A stretch of 64,000 nt of DNA from CAZBEL01 sp964628055 (GTDB taxonomy: Bacteria; Fidelibacterota; Marinisomatia; Marinisomatales; TCS56): NCBI GenBank assembly GCA_964628055.1, contig CAZVNL010000008.1, positions 7,393 to 71,392 of the forward strand. The letters are read 5' to 3'. The position numbers and the translations under genes are program-made. Shown here in pieces: positions 48,356 to 57,396 of this stretch. How positions within the stretch are numbered: position 1 is the first letter of the stretch; the number at the start of each line of letters is the position of its first letter. The notes beneath the pieces are model-generated. The model did not search any database. It was not told the DNA's origin and was given only the letters and a program-made list of their open reading frames with translations.

Positions 48356-48869
48356 GTTGAAATCCTTCTAACCGGTAAATGGCCGGTAAATGTCGCATTT
48401 TTTGATCATAATCCAGTCCGTATCCTACAACAAAATCGGGGGGAATTTCAAACCCAACCATGTCAATGGGAAAATCCAACTGGGCCACCTCCGGTTTCAG
48501 TAATAACGTAACAATGGATACGGATGCAGGGGCAGCTTCTTTCAAACGCTCCCGGATAAACCGAATCGTTAACCCGGAATCAATGATATCTTCCACGATG
48601 ATGACATGGCGATTGGTGATCTCCGCCGAAATATCTTTCAACAGGCGAATCGTCCCCACACTGTCTGTGCCCGCGTAACTGGAAAGTTTCATGAAATCCA
48701 TTTCACAATCGATGGTCATTTGACGCATCAAATCGGAAAGGAAAATGAAGCTACCGTTCAAAATGCCGATTAAAATCGGGACTTTATCCTGAAACTTCTG
48801 AGACAACTCCGCAGCCATCGCTTTTACCCGTCTTGCGATGGTGTGTTCATCGATGAGGACCTGGAGCAT
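48345..48869 (-). CDS. hpt: Hypoxanthine phosphoribosyltransferase
   Basis: The protein is 174 residues from ATG 48869, which has AGGGA about 6 bases upstream and lies 8 bases after the tilS stop. An ATG six codons earlier overlaps tilS and lacks a ribosome site. It has the PRPP motif VIIVEDIIDSGLT and the PDFVVGYGLDYDQKMRHLP C-terminal hallmark of HPRT. It salvages hypoxanthine and guanine. The tilS-hpt-ftsH context supports the call. Confidence 0.95.
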   Translation of the reverse strand: MLQVLIDEHTIARRVKAMAAELSQKFQDKVPILIGILNGSFIFLSDLMRQMTIDCEMDFMKLSSYAGTDSVGTIRLLKDISAEITNRHVIIVEDIIDSGLTIRFIRERLKEAAPASVSIVTLLLKPEVAQLDFPIDMVGFEIPPDFVVGYGLDYDQKMRHLPAIYRLEGFQHVS

Positions 48870-48877
48870 ATAATTCC

Positions 48878-50263
48878 CTATTTGCATAGTGACCGTACTT
48901 TGGGAATCATGGAAAGTTCCGCCGGGCGCCTAGTCTCCGGGGTAACCTTCACTTTTTCACTGATGCGCCAACCGCAGACCCATAAGATATCCTCCCCTCC
49001 GAGAAGCAACCATTGGTCACCCTTGGCCAGGCGAGGCACTTTCTCCTCCGTGAAAAAGTCGCTGAGTTTCTTGGTCCCGGTCATGCCCAGGGGGTGGAAG
49101 GCGTCCCCCGGTTGCCACTGTCGTAAGGTTAACGTACAGTGTGCGTACTGGCTGCCGTCGATGGTCTCTTTCCAGGGGTCCCGGGGAAAAAGGGTGGCAG
49201 TTTCCACCCATCTCCAGTGGAAATAGAAATGTTCACAGTCCAAACTCTCACCAGGAGACAGGGTATAAACCGGCCGGGGGGTGTTTTCCCCTTTCTTCAA
49301 AATGAAGGTGGCGCGATCCTTCAGTAATTGCCAGGCATTGGGTAAAGGGAGCACCTGCCCCGTGGAAGCTTGCTTTAAAAAGGTTTTTAAGTCGTTGTAA
49401 ATATACCGTCTCCAGGGAACTTCGGTCTCTTCTACGAAGTGTTTGATCACCCTGATCTTTAGAAGTGTCGGTAATCGGGTCAAGGTGTCGATTTTAAGGT
49501 GGACCTCGTCATGGGTCTGCTGGGAGACAATCCGGGGCAGAAATTCCTGAACCATAAAGTTAAGGGTTTCTTCCGTTTCCCGCGCCTGGTGGGCCACATG
49601 CTCTAAGTTTTGTTCCAGGGCTGGGTAGCGCTCCGTCCACAGGGGCAGGACCCGGTGACGGAGAAAATTACGAGGATGTTCTTCCAACACGTTGGTGGGA
49701 TCGTCAATAAAGGGGATTTGATTGACCCTACAGTAGGTTTCAATCTCCTCGTGTGAAAAGGACAAAAACGGCCGCACAATCCGCCCCAGGTGGGGATGGA
49801 TGCCCTTTAACCCGCTGATCCCACACCCAGCGGCTAAATGGGCTAAAACCGTTTCCGCCTGATCTCCTTGGTGGTGCGCCGTGACGATCCAATGGGCAGC
49901 GCACTGTTGACGAAGTTTCTCCAGGGCCGCATACCGCTCCCGCCTGGCCCAGGCCTCTACGCTTTCACCACGACCTTTGGTCCCCGGGTCCAAATGAGCC
50001 ACCAAGCAGGGTACTTCCCATTGTGCGCTGGTTTTTACTACCAATTCCTGATCCTCGTGCGACGAAGGCCGCAGATGATGGTTCACATGGGCAACGGTTA
50101 ATTGGAACGGGGACTTTTCCCGAAGGGAACATAGGACGTGGAGTAACCCCATGGAGTCCTTACCCCCAGACACAGCCACCAAGAGGTGATCCCCCGGTGA
50201 AAACAAGTTCTCCGATACAATAAGAGTGCTAAAACGGTCGCTAAGATTGCTTGGTGAAGCCAT
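48878..50263 (-). CDS. tilS: tRNA(Ile)-lysidine synthase
   Basis: The protein is 461 residues from ATG 50263 (MASPSNLSDRF). The frame is open further upstream into metF, but that part has no family similarity. The N-terminal N-type ATP pyrophosphatase has SGGKDSMGLLHVL, and AHHQGDQAETVLAHLAAGCG follows. The C-terminal domain includes FHPLGMTGTKKLSDFFTEEKVP. It converts C34 of tRNA-Ile (CAU) to lysidine, giving AUA decoding. It lies 16 bases after metF. Confidence 0.93.
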   Translation of the reverse strand: MASPSNLSDRFSTLIVSENLFSPGDHLLVAVSGGKDSMGLLHVLCSLREKSPFQLTVAHVNHHLRPSSHEDQELVVKTSAQWEVPCLVAHLDPGTKGRGESVEAWARRERYAALEKLRQQCAAHWIVTAHHQGDQAETVLAHLAAGCGISGLKGIHPHLGRIVRPFLSFSHEEIETYCRVNQIPFIDDPTNVLEEHPRNFLRHRVLPLWTERYPALEQNLEHVAHQARETEETLNFMVQEFLPRIVSQQTHDEVHLKIDTLTRLPTLLKIRVIKHFVEETEVPWRRYIYNDLKTFLKQASTGQVLPLPNAWQLLKDRATFILKKGENTPRPVYTLSPGESLDCEHFYFHWRWVETATLFPRDPWKETIDGSQYAHCTLTLRQWQPGDAFHPLGMTGTKKLSDFFTEEKVPRLAKGDQWLLLGGEDILWVCGWRISEKVKVTPETRRPAELSMIPKVRSLCK

Positions 50264-50279
50264 ACTGGTCTGTGAACCG

Positions 50280-51230
50280 TTACAAGAATTGGGAAACGAC
50301 TTCGGTGACTTCTTTAGCCGAAGACATAATATAAAAATGGATACAGGGAACGTTATGCTCGAACAGTTCCTGGCACTGTTGTAGGGCCCAGTCAATCCCT
50401 ACGTGGTAGACTTCTTCCGGAGAACGTCCGGTCACTGCCGAGGAAAGCTTTTCAGGGATATCCACGTAAAAATTCCTGGGGATGGTTTTCAGATGGATCG
50501 TGCGGGTCAATATTTTAATCCCTGGAATGATTGGCACGGTAACTCCCAAGGCGCGCACCTGCTCCACGAAATCGAAAAATACCTGGTTGTCGTAAAACAT
50601 CTGAGTGACAATATATTCCGCACCGGCGTCCACCTTCTCTTTCAAGTAGCGTAAGTCCGTGACCAGGTTAGGGGCTTCGAAGTGCTTCTCCGGGTATCCC
50701 CCCACCCCGATGCAAAAGTCAGTGGGGTGAACGTCCACCAACTCCTCTTCGAGATACTTCCCCTGGTTCATGGCCACAATTTGCTTCACCAAATCCACTG
50801 CATACTTGTTCTGGCTGCGATCCGGTCGGGCGGTGACCTCCTTCCTCAGATCGTCTCCCCGCACAGCCAATACATTGTGAATGCCCAAATAGTTCAGCTC
50901 GATGAGGGCATCTTCCGTCTCTTCCCGGCTGAACCCCCTGCAAAGGAGGTGCGGGACGGTCTCGATATTATAACGATTTTTAATGGCCGCGCTGAGACCA
51001 ATCGTCCCCGGTCGCTTGCGCTTCACATGCTTCTTTACCGTGCCGTCGGGGAGTTCATCGTAATACACCTCGGCTGAACGACTGGTTAAATCGATAAAGG
51101 GCGGGTCAAACGGGATTAACTGATCCACCAGGGAGAACACCTGATCAATACTCCCTCCCCGCTTGGGAGGAATGATCTCATAGCTGAACAGGGTCTGGTT
51201 GGCCTTAGCCAGGTAATCGATTATTTTCAT
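50280..51230 (-). CDS. metF: Methylenetetrahydrofolate reductase
   Basis: The 316-residue protein has the MTHFR barrel features FSYEIIPPKRGG near the start, NVLAVRGDD, CIGVGGYPEKH, GAEYIVTQMFYDN and IPGIKILTR. It makes 5-methyl-THF for methionine synthesis. Together with ftcD and folP it adds to folate functions in the window, although these lie in different operons. It follows the MBL gene by 5 bases. Confidence 0.95.
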   Translation of the reverse strand: MKIIDYLAKANQTLFSYEIIPPKRGGSIDQVFSLVDQLIPFDPPFIDLTSRSAEVYYDELPDGTVKKHVKRKRPGTIGLSAAIKNRYNIETVPHLLCRGFSREETEDALIELNYLGIHNVLAVRGDDLRKEVTARPDRSQNKYAVDLVKQIVAMNQGKYLEEELVDVHPTDFCIGVGGYPEKHFEAPNLVTDLRYLKEKVDAGAEYIVTQMFYDNQVFFDFVEQVRALGVTVPIIPGIKILTRTIHLKTIPRNFYVDIPEKLSSAVTGRSPEEVYHVGIDWALQQCQELFEHNVPCIHFYIMSSAKEVTEVVSQFL

Positions 51231-51235
51231 TAGAA

Positions 51236-51883
51236 CTAATTTACCTGTTTTTTAAGGGGAAGTAAAAAGGGGTTTTGTTCCCTTTCAAATCCCAAGGTGG
51301 TCTCCGGTCCGTGACCAGTATGGATTATGACTTGGGGGTTAACGGAGCGGAGCAACTTTACTAAAGATTTCTGCAATAGGGACCAGTCACCTCCCGGCAG
51401 ATCGGTTCTACCCACCGACCCGTGAAACAGGGTATCCCCCACGAATAAGTGATCTTCCACCAAAAAGCTCACCCCGCCGGGGGTGTGCCCCGGGGTTTCC
51501 AAAACTACGATGGTAAACGGGCCCAGGGTCAACACATCTTCCCCGTCGATCCAAACGTCCACTTCCGGCGGCTTCCCGGAAGCAATCCCTAAAAAGGAAG
51601 CCATCTCCGTAAAATGATCCAGGACGGGTTTTTCCCTACGATGTAAATAGAAAGGGATGCGGTAACGATGGCGTAAGGCCTCCACCGCCGAGATATGGTC
51701 CAGATGGGCGTGGGTATTCAAAATGGCCAGGGGAACGCCCTGTACCTGGTCAACCATACCCATCAAGCGTTCCGCATCGTCTCCGGGATCAATAAACAGC
51801 AATTCCTGGTGAGTGTGAGCTACCAGCAGAAACGTATTTTCCTGGAAGGGGCCCGTAACGACGGTATGGACGGTAAGGCTCAA
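51236..51883 (-). CDS. MBL-fold hydrolase, glyoxalase II-like (YcbL type)
   Basis: The protein is 215 residues from a TTG at 51883 that overlaps the GAPDH-like stop (TTGA). This gives the family-typical beginning SLTVHTVVTGPFQENTFLLV. A GTG ten codons upstream is possible. Metal motifs THAHLDH, the Asp in LFVGDTLFHGSVGRTDLPGG, and HTGHGPET are all present. Small glyoxalase-II-like MBL proteins hydrolyse thioesters such as S-lactoylglutathione; the true substrate here is unknown. Confidence 0.88.
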   Translation of the reverse strand: MSLTVHTVVTGPFQENTFLLVAHTHQELLFIDPGDDAERLMGMVDQVQGVPLAILNTHAHLDHISAVEALRHRYRIPFYLHRREKPVLDHFTEMASFLGIASGKPPEVDVWIDGEDVLTLGPFTIVVLETPGHTPGGVSFLVEDHLFVGDTLFHGSVGRTDLPGGDWSLLQKSLVKLLRSVNPQVIIHTGHGPETTLGFEREQNPFLLPLKKQVN

Positions 51884-52953
51884 ATATAAGAGAAGACGAG
51901 GTCCTGCAGGCACTGGATTTTATCCTCGTAGGAATGAGGATAAAGGAACCATTCCGTGGCGGCAATACTGCTGAGGAGCGAGTTCCCGTCCTGGGGAGTA
52001 AAGCAGAAGCCTGAAATTTCGTGGTCATTACGCACGTTCAGGGTAGGTTCCACCACGACGGTCTGGTTGAGGATGCGTCCATAGTGGCCATGATCCCGGC
52101 CGAAAGAAAAGACTACACTGCTCATGTTTTTCTCGGTCATGGCCACCAGGGGGTTCTGCTCCAGGCGCTCCTTCACCTGGGCGAGGCTGGTGGGCTCTTT
52201 CACTTTCAGATTAAACCAAAGTACGTGCATGTACTGACTGTTGATCTTCAGGGCCGAGGAAAACAGGTTCAGGTCAAATTTCATGGTACGGAAGAGGTCG
52301 ACGGCGTCCTGGGCATGGTGGGTGCCGTAGGTTTCCGTGTGGTGACTTCCCACTTGAGGGGCGGGAATGAAAGACCCAGCCTGACTGATATCGTTGGCGC
52401 GTCGGATACAAACGAACCGGCCTTCTACCAAATTATCCGCCGGTTGGTCTTTCAAAGTTAGGGTGTGGGTAATACACGATAAGTTATGCGTATTACAGGA
52501 AACGATCTGAATAAATTGGTCTTCCCCGGGGACCAGGGCTTCGTCGTTGATGCGACGGGCGTATTTTTTTCCAAAGCCATTCTCACTCCCCTGGGCCATA
52601 AAGCCCTTCACTTTATCGGTAAACCGCTGGTAGAACTGTTCTTTATTCTTATGCCCGATCCCTTTGGGCGTGCAGTCGATTACCACGGAAGCGCGGGCGA
52701 TGGCCTCTTCAGCCTCAAAATCCGGATCGGTGCCTAATTCCTGGAAGGTGGGGATGCGGTCTTCATAAGCCGCCAGGCGCGCTCCTCGCCTTTGGAGATC
52801 CTGCACCTTGGATGTATCACTCTTCAATGGTGTATTTTTATGAAAGGTTACTTCGTCAATTCCCAGTTGGTCCCGGTAGTCAGCGAGTAATCCGATAAGG
52901 GGTTCCCCGATAGTACCGGTGCCAATAACATGGACAATTCTACGCTGTGGCAT
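51880..52953 (-). CDS. Type II (archaeal-type) glyceraldehyde-3-phosphate dehydrogenase homologue
   Basis: The 357-residue protein has a Rossmann start VIGTGTIGEPL and VVIDCTPKGIGHKN, and the catalytic-Cys motif VSCNTHNLSC (C153). RRANDISQAGSFIPAP, GSHHTETYGTHHAQD, and a RNDHEISG tail follow. This order and spacing match archaeal phosphorylating GAPDH, not the common bacterial GapA. It would oxidise glyceraldehyde-3-phosphate with NAD(P). Divergence (THN where archaea have TTG) leaves open a different aldehyde substrate. It starts 15 bases after ccmD. Confidence 0.75.
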   Translation of the reverse strand: MPQRRIVHVIGTGTIGEPLIGLLADYRDQLGIDEVTFHKNTPLKSDTSKVQDLQRRGARLAAYEDRIPTFQELGTDPDFEAEEAIARASVVIDCTPKGIGHKNKEQFYQRFTDKVKGFMAQGSENGFGKKYARRINDEALVPGEDQFIQIVSCNTHNLSCITHTLTLKDQPADNLVEGRFVCIRRANDISQAGSFIPAPQVGSHHTETYGTHHAQDAVDLFRTMKFDLNLFSSALKINSQYMHVLWFNLKVKEPTSLAQVKERLEQNPLVAMTEKNMSSVVFSFGRDHGHYGRILNQTVVVEPTLNVRNDHEISGFCFTPQDGNSLLSSIAATEWFLYPHSYEDKIQCLQDLVFSYI

Positions 52954-52967
52954 GATGACTCCTCAGG

Positions 52968-53096
52968 TTACGATTGCGAATCCCGACGGGACAAAAGTTC
53001 CTTCTCCACCTCAAACTGGTACACAAACCATCCGATGATTACCCCCAGCACAATGATTAGAGCCGCGAGGAAGGAGGGAAAAAAGTCATACTTCAT
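52968..53096 (-). CDS. ccmD: CcmD-like small heme-exporter protein
   Basis: This is a 42-residue protein (MKYDFFPSFLAALIIV...) with one membrane helix at about 8-26 and a charged cytoplasmic tail (EVEKELLSRRDSQS). Length, topology and position directly after ccmC (11-base overlap) match CcmD, which helps release holo-CcmE from CcmABC. Sequence conservation in this family is low, so the call rests mostly on context. Confidence 0.75.
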   Translation of the reverse strand: MKYDFFPSFLAALIIVLGVIIGWFVYQFEVEKELLSRRDSQS

Positions 53097-53760
53097 TTTC
53101 TAACACCGCCTCTTTTAATCGGAGATTGTGGATTCGATACCGGAGCATAAAGACATAGAGTAAGGTAAAGGTGATAAGGGAAAAGAAAAAAGGAATTAAG
53201 ATTCTACCGGGTTGGGCGACCATTTCCACCTGGGGGTGGGATTGTAACTCCGGGGTCCAGAATTTTACCGAAAAGAAGATAATGGGTACGTCCAAAAAGG
53301 CCAGAATCCCCACCACGGCGGCATACCGGGAGACGCGCTCGGGATGCCCCCCAAACTGGCGCAACATGAAGTAGCCAATGTAAATCAAAAACAAAATTAG
53401 AGTAGTGGTAAGGCGCGGCTCCCAGGTCCAGGCTTTGCCCCAGATGGGTTTGGCCCAGATGGGCCCGGTAATGAGGACCAGGCACACGAAGAGGGTGCCC
53501 AATTCCGCCGCAGCCAACCCCACGCGATCCCACCGGGGGTCCCTCTTGGCAAGATATAAAATACCGGCCACCATGACGATAAAATAGGAAAGAAAGCCCG
53601 TCCACGCCACAGGGACGTGAATGTAGAAAATCTTCTGGGCCCAGTGTTGTTCCGGGATCATTGGCGTGTAAAACAGGATGGCCAGGCAATCCACCATGAT
53701 CATAATGACCAGGAGCCCCAGCCAGAGTCGGTTACGCCCTTGGGAAAGAAACTGCATCAT
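53086..53760 (-). CDS. ccmC: Heme exporter / cytochrome c maturation protein CcmC
   Basis: The 224-residue protein has six membrane helices and the tryptophan-rich heme-handling signature PIWGKAWTWEPRLTTTL near 100-118. The segment KIFYIHVPVAWTGF provides the first conserved His. In the usual family form the motif is WDARLT; here Asp-Ala is Glu-Pro. CcmC loads heme onto CcmE. It overlaps ccmB by 4 bases. Confidence 0.92.
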   Translation of the reverse strand: MMQFLSQGRNRLWLGLLVIMIMVDCLAILFYTPMIPEQHWAQKIFYIHVPVAWTGFLSYFIVMVAGILYLAKRDPRWDRVGLAAAELGTLFVCLVLITGPIWAKPIWGKAWTWEPRLTTTLILFLIYIGYFMLRQFGGHPERVSRYAAVVGILAFLDVPIIFFSVKFWTPELQSHPQVEMVAQPGRILIPFFFSLITFTLLYVFMLRYRIHNLRLKEAVLENEV

Positions 53761-54422
53761 TCTTCGGTAATGTGGTCAAAAATAGTGTATCCAATTAAAC
53801 TAAATATTACAATAAAAGTAGCTAGGATGAGAACCCATATTTGCCAGGTGGGAAAAGGTTTTTGCTGCATCCAACCGGTGGTGGCCTTCACCGCAGCGAT
53901 CACTACCGGCGACACCAAGGGAAAAAGTAGTATGGGCAATAACACTTCGCTCATTTTCGCCCGCATGGCCAGTCCCGAGACCAGACTCCCCACAACCATG
54001 ATTCCCAGATTTCCTAAAAGCACCAGACCGGCACCCGTCATGAGGTGGGGGGGCAAAGTCACGTCCAAGAACAGTAGAAATGGAGGTAGAATCACGATTT
54101 CCGTTAAACACAAAAACAGAAAACCGCTGAGCCACTTGGCCAGGAAGATCAAACCGCGATCCACGGGAGCGGCGATTATCATGGTGAAAGCGTCAAACTC
54201 CCGTTCGATGGCAAACATACGGTGCAGACCCAACACGGCGATGAAAAGGATTAAAATCCAAAATAGGCCGGGGGCGAACTCACGAAACAGAGTAGGCGAA
54301 ACGTTAAAGGCCAGGGAGAAGGTCAATATAACAGCCAGGGCAAAGGCCAGCATAGAGATAGAAACCTCCTTGGTGCGCAATTCAATGGTCAATTCTTTCT
54401 TCAGCAGGGTTAAAAACATCAA
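53757..54422 (-). CDS. ccmB: Heme exporter protein CcmB
   Basis: The 221-residue protein has about six membrane helices and the CcmB-typical start MFLTLLKKELTIELRTKE. AIEREFDAFTMIIAAPVDRG and the C-terminal PILLFPLVSPVVIAA follow. It is the permease partner of CcmA and overlaps both neighbours by 4 bases. The complex uses ATP to free holo-CcmE. Confidence 0.94.
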   Translation of the reverse strand: MMFLTLLKKELTIELRTKEVSISMLAFALAVILTFSLAFNVSPTLFREFAPGLFWILILFIAVLGLHRMFAIEREFDAFTMIIAAPVDRGLIFLAKWLSGFLFLCLTEIVILPPFLLFLDVTLPPHLMTGAGLVLLGNLGIMVVGSLVSGLAMRAKMSEVLLPILLFPLVSPVVIAAVKATTGWMQQKPFPTWQIWVLILATFIVIFSLIGYTIFDHITEE

Positions 54423-55117
54423 TTGACCATTAAATCCTGGTAGGCTTTACGCAGGGTTTCCTTCCCCGTTCCTTCTGTGTGTTCATCAACCATCAGGGCT
54501 CCTTGTTCCAGGATGAGTACGCGACTGCAGAAGGTCAGGACCCATTCCAGATCATGGGCCACCATGAGGAGCGCCCGGTGGGGCGTGCGCCACTCCTTCA
54601 ACAGGGATTCCACCAGTTTACTGCCCTGGGTGTCCAGACCGGTCAGGGGTTCATCAAAAAGTAGTAAGGTCCACGGTAACAGGTTTGCCAGGGCAACTTT
54701 CAGCCGTTGCAACATCCCCTGGGAATACACTCGAATGGGATCTTTCCGCTGGGCGGTTAGTCCCACCCGATCCAGGGCGGCGGTAATCCTTGTTTGGTCG
54801 GGTTTTTCGCCGTGAAACGTGAGGGCAAAGGAGATATTTTCCCCCGCCGTCAGGGACGGATACAACCCGGGAGCGTGACCCAGATAGTGGATCCCCCGCC
54901 GGTCGAGAGCGCCGCCTTTGAAAATATTTTGTCCGCGAAACAGGATTTTACCTCGATCCGGTGCGCTGATGCGTGCTAAAATTCTCAGCAGGGTGGACTT
55001 ACCCACGCCATTGCGCCCCATGAGGCCCACCACCTCCCCTTCCCGAACCTGAAAAGAGAGATCCTCCAAGACCGGGCGGTGGTAAAAAGCTTTTCTTAAG
55101 TGATGTACAGTTAACAA
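54419..55117 (-). CDS. ccmA: Cytochrome c maturation ABC transporter ATPase CcmA
   Basis: The 232-residue ABC ATPase has Walker A MGRNGVGKST, a CcmA-style signature YSQGMLQRLKVALAN in place of LSGGQ, and Walker B TLLLFDEPLTGLD. HYLGHAPGLYPSLTAGENI is the family-typical Q-loop region. It overlaps ccmB by 4 bases and follows the CcmI-like gene by 9 bases. Confidence 0.93.
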   Translation of the reverse strand: MLTVHHLRKAFYHRPVLEDLSFQVREGEVVGLMGRNGVGKSTLLRILARISAPDRGKILFRGQNIFKGGALDRRGIHYLGHAPGLYPSLTAGENISFALTFHGEKPDQTRITAALDRVGLTAQRKDPIRVYSQGMLQRLKVALANLLPWTLLLFDEPLTGLDTQGSKLVESLLKEWRTPHRALLMVAHDLEWVLTFCSRVLILEQGALMVDEHTEGTGKETLRKAYQDLMVN

Positions 55118-55126
55118 ATGAAAAGG

Positions 55127-55393
55127 TTATTTCTTCGGTTTCGACATCCTCTTGATTTGGCCAATGACCTGGGAGATTTCCTGTTTTAATTCTTCACGGT
55201 ACTGCTGGTAGTCGGAGTGTTCCAGATTTCCGATCTCGTACTCCATCTCCAGTTCCTTAATCTGGCGGTAGAGGAGAATCTTCCGCCGCTGAAGAGCATC
55301 TATGTCTTCCTCCTTGGTAGAGGGAAGCTCCCCACCGGTCTCTAAAAGGGGTTGCACAACAAACCATGCCAGGCCGACAAAAACCACGCTCAT
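55127..55393 (-). CDS. Short CcmI-like protein of the cytochrome c maturation operon
   Basis: The protein is 88 residues from ATG 55393, with one N-terminal membrane helix (SVVFVGLAWFVVQPLL) and a cytoplasmic coiled-coil segment. The repeat LQRRKILLYRQIKELEMEYEIG resembles the membrane-proximal coil of CcmI/CycH N-termini. A strong AAGGGGG lies about 25 bases before this ATG and directly before ATC/ATA codons in the same frame. Translation may therefore begin at a non-ATG codon and add about 8 residues. It lacks TPR repeats and any CXXC, so it is not CcmG or CcmH. Confidence 0.6.
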   Translation of the reverse strand: MSVVFVGLAWFVVQPLLETGGELPSTKEEDIDALQRRKILLYRQIKELEMEYEIGNLEHSDYQQYREELKQEISQVIGQIKRMSKPKK

Positions 55394-55425
55394 TAAGAGG
55401 TACTGAAATATTATGATATTCCCCC

Positions 55426-57396
55426 TTACAAGGCCTTCTGCCGGGCGGGCCAGAGGGCCACCAAGGTCCCAAAAACCAGGATGTAGCCCCCGATCCACAC
55501 CCAAGTAACCAGGTGATTCAACATGAGTTTGAAATAGGCGGTCTCATGCTCCCCATCGATACCGGAGAAGACGGAGTAGATATCCAGATTCAGGGTTGTG
55601 TTGATATCCAATTCGCTATGGGGTTGGCGCCGGTCGGGATTAGGATCACGGAAAAAGTAAACCCGCTTTTCCGGGTGGAGAATCGTTACCGTTTTCCCCT
55701 CCCGATCGGTGACCTGTAAATCAGCGATCCACGCCAGATGATTGCTGCGTTCCTCGTTCCAAAGACGCCGCAAAGTAAACTGGTACTCACCCAGATGCTC
55801 GGTCTCCCCTACTTTCAAGGCCAGCTCCTTCTCCTGATCAAAGGTTGAACCGGCAAAGCCCACGAACATCAGGACAATTCCCAGGTGAACGATGTAGCCA
55901 CCATAACGGCTGCGATTTTTCCTGAGCATTGAAAATAGGGCCTTAATTACGGTCTCTTGAAGGCGCTTTCTACGGGCCTGAATTCCCCGGTAGAACTCAA
56001 TGATGATGGCCACCACCACAAACGTCGACAGGGAGAGGGCTATGAGGACGTAGCCCCCAATGCGGAACCAGAAAAGGACCACCCCGGTGAACAAGGCCGC
56101 AACCACGGGGATAGTGAAGTTCTTGACGAGTGTGGGGTTAGATGTGCGGCGCCAGGCGAGGAGGGGACCGATGCCCGTTAAGAAAAGGAGGATCAACCCA
56201 ATGGGAACATTGACCTGGTTGAAGAAAGGTGCCCCCACGGTGATCTTGGTCCCCCGGACGGCCTCACTGAGTACCGGGAAAATCGTGCCCCAAAATACTG
56301 CAAAACACATGATCACGAAAATGACGTTATTGAAGAGAAAGCCACTTTCCCGAGAGGTAAAGGATTCCAGTCTCTTAGGAGAGCGCAATATAGTGCGGCG
56401 TTGAACGATTAAAGCCACCGAACCCACGGCTACGAAAAGGAGAAACACCAGGAAAATGGGCCCCAGGGAAGAAGCGGAGAAGGCGTGTACCGAGGACATG
56501 ACACCACTCCGCGTGAGAAACGTGCCAAATAACGACAGGACGAACGTGATGCTGATGAGAAGCATATTCCACACTTTCAGCATGTCCTTCTTTTCCTGAA
56601 TGATGATGGAGTGGATCAAGGCCGTTCCCGTCAGCCAGGGCATAAAGGAAGCGTTCTCTACCGGGTCCCAGGCCCAGTAACCGCCCCAGCCCAATTCCTG
56701 ATAAGCCCACCAACCCCCTAAAATAATGCCAATACTCAACCACAACCAGGTGACCAAGGTCCAGCGGCGGATGGAGCGCACCCACAGGGACCCCGTGTCC
56801 TTGGTAATCAAGGCGGCGATGGCAAAAGCGAAGGGAATGGTAAAACCGACAAACCCCAGATAGAGCGTGGGAGGATGAAGGGCCATGGTGAAGTTCTGTA
56901 ACAAGGGATTCAAGCCCAATCCGTTAGCCACCACGAAGTCAGCATCCGTGGGCTCGAAAGGATTAGAAACAAAATTGGTTAGAAACAGGAAAAAGAGTTC
57001 CACCCCCACCAATACTATAATAACCCAGGGCATGAGGGGGTTGTAGCGTTTACGGTTCTGGAGGATTACAATGATGATGTAAAGGGCTAAAACACATAGC
57101 CAGAAGAGTAGGGAGCCGGCCTGGCCCGCCCACCAGGCGGCAAATTTGAACATGGTGGGAGTCTCCAGGCTGGTGTAATGGGCCACGTAATCCACGTCGA
57201 AATTGCTTACCATCAATTCGTGGACCAGGTTCAGACCCGCAAGCAGACTGAGAATAGATCCGCCTAAGGCCAGGCGTTGCGAAGTTAAGTAGAGACGAAA
57301 ATCCTTCACCCGCAGGTAATACACCATGACGATAAGGGTGAGAACGGCAAACCCGAAGGCCAGGGACTGAAATACACTCCCGGTAACGGGATTCAT
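55426..57396 (-). CDS. ccmF: Cytochrome c heme lyase CcmF
   Basis: The 656-residue protein has about 15 membrane helices and the WWD heme motif WAWDPVENASFMPWLTGTA near 240. The PTDADFVVANGLGLNPLLQN segment and a C-terminal periplasmic region with TFDQEKELALKVGE are present. CcmF attaches heme to apocytochrome c. Its start overlaps the ccmE stop by one base. In the Ccm types with CxxxY CcmE, CcmF acts without CcmH, which agrees with the gene set here. Confidence 0.94.
   Translation of the reverse strand: MNPVTGSVFQSLAFGFAVLTLIVMVYYLRVKDFRLYLTSQRLALGGSILSLLAGLNLVHELMVSNFDVDYVAHYTSLETPTMFKFAAWWAGQAGSLLFWLCVLALYIIIVILQNRKRYNPLMPWVIIVLVGVELFFLFLTNFVSNPFEPTDADFVVANGLGLNPLLQNFTMALHPPTLYLGFVGFTIPFAFAIAALITKDTGSLWVRSIRRWTLVTWLWLSIGIILGGWWAYQELGWGGYWAWDPVENASFMPWLTGTALIHSIIIQEKKDMLKVWNMLLISITFVLSLFGTFLTRSGVMSSVHAFSASSLGPIFLVFLLFVAVGSVALIVQRRTILRSPKRLESFTSRESGFLFNNVIFVIMCFAVFWGTIFPVLSEAVRGTKITVGAPFFNQVNVPIGLILLFLTGIGPLLAWRRTSNPTLVKNFTIPVVAALFTGVVLFWFRIGGYVLIALSLSTFVVVAIIIEFYRGIQARRKRLQETVIKALFSMLRKNRSRYGGYIVHLGIVLMFVGFAGSTFDQEKELALKVGETEHLGEYQFTLRRLWNEERSNHLAWIADLQVTDREGKTVTILHPEKRVYFFRDPNPDRRQPHSELDINTTLNLDIYSVFSGIDGEHETAYFKLMLNHLVTWVWIGGYILVFGTLVALWPARQKAL

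Noticed and set aside
50264..50395. N-terminal extension of TilS into metF
   Set aside because: It overlaps the metF coding region by over 100 bases and has no similarity to TilS. The internal ATG gives the normal length.
53617..54426. 269-codon plus-strand frame opposite ccmB/ccmC
   Set aside because: It is a Lys/Arg/Thr-rich mirror of membrane-protein coding. ccmB and ccmC are certain on the other strand.
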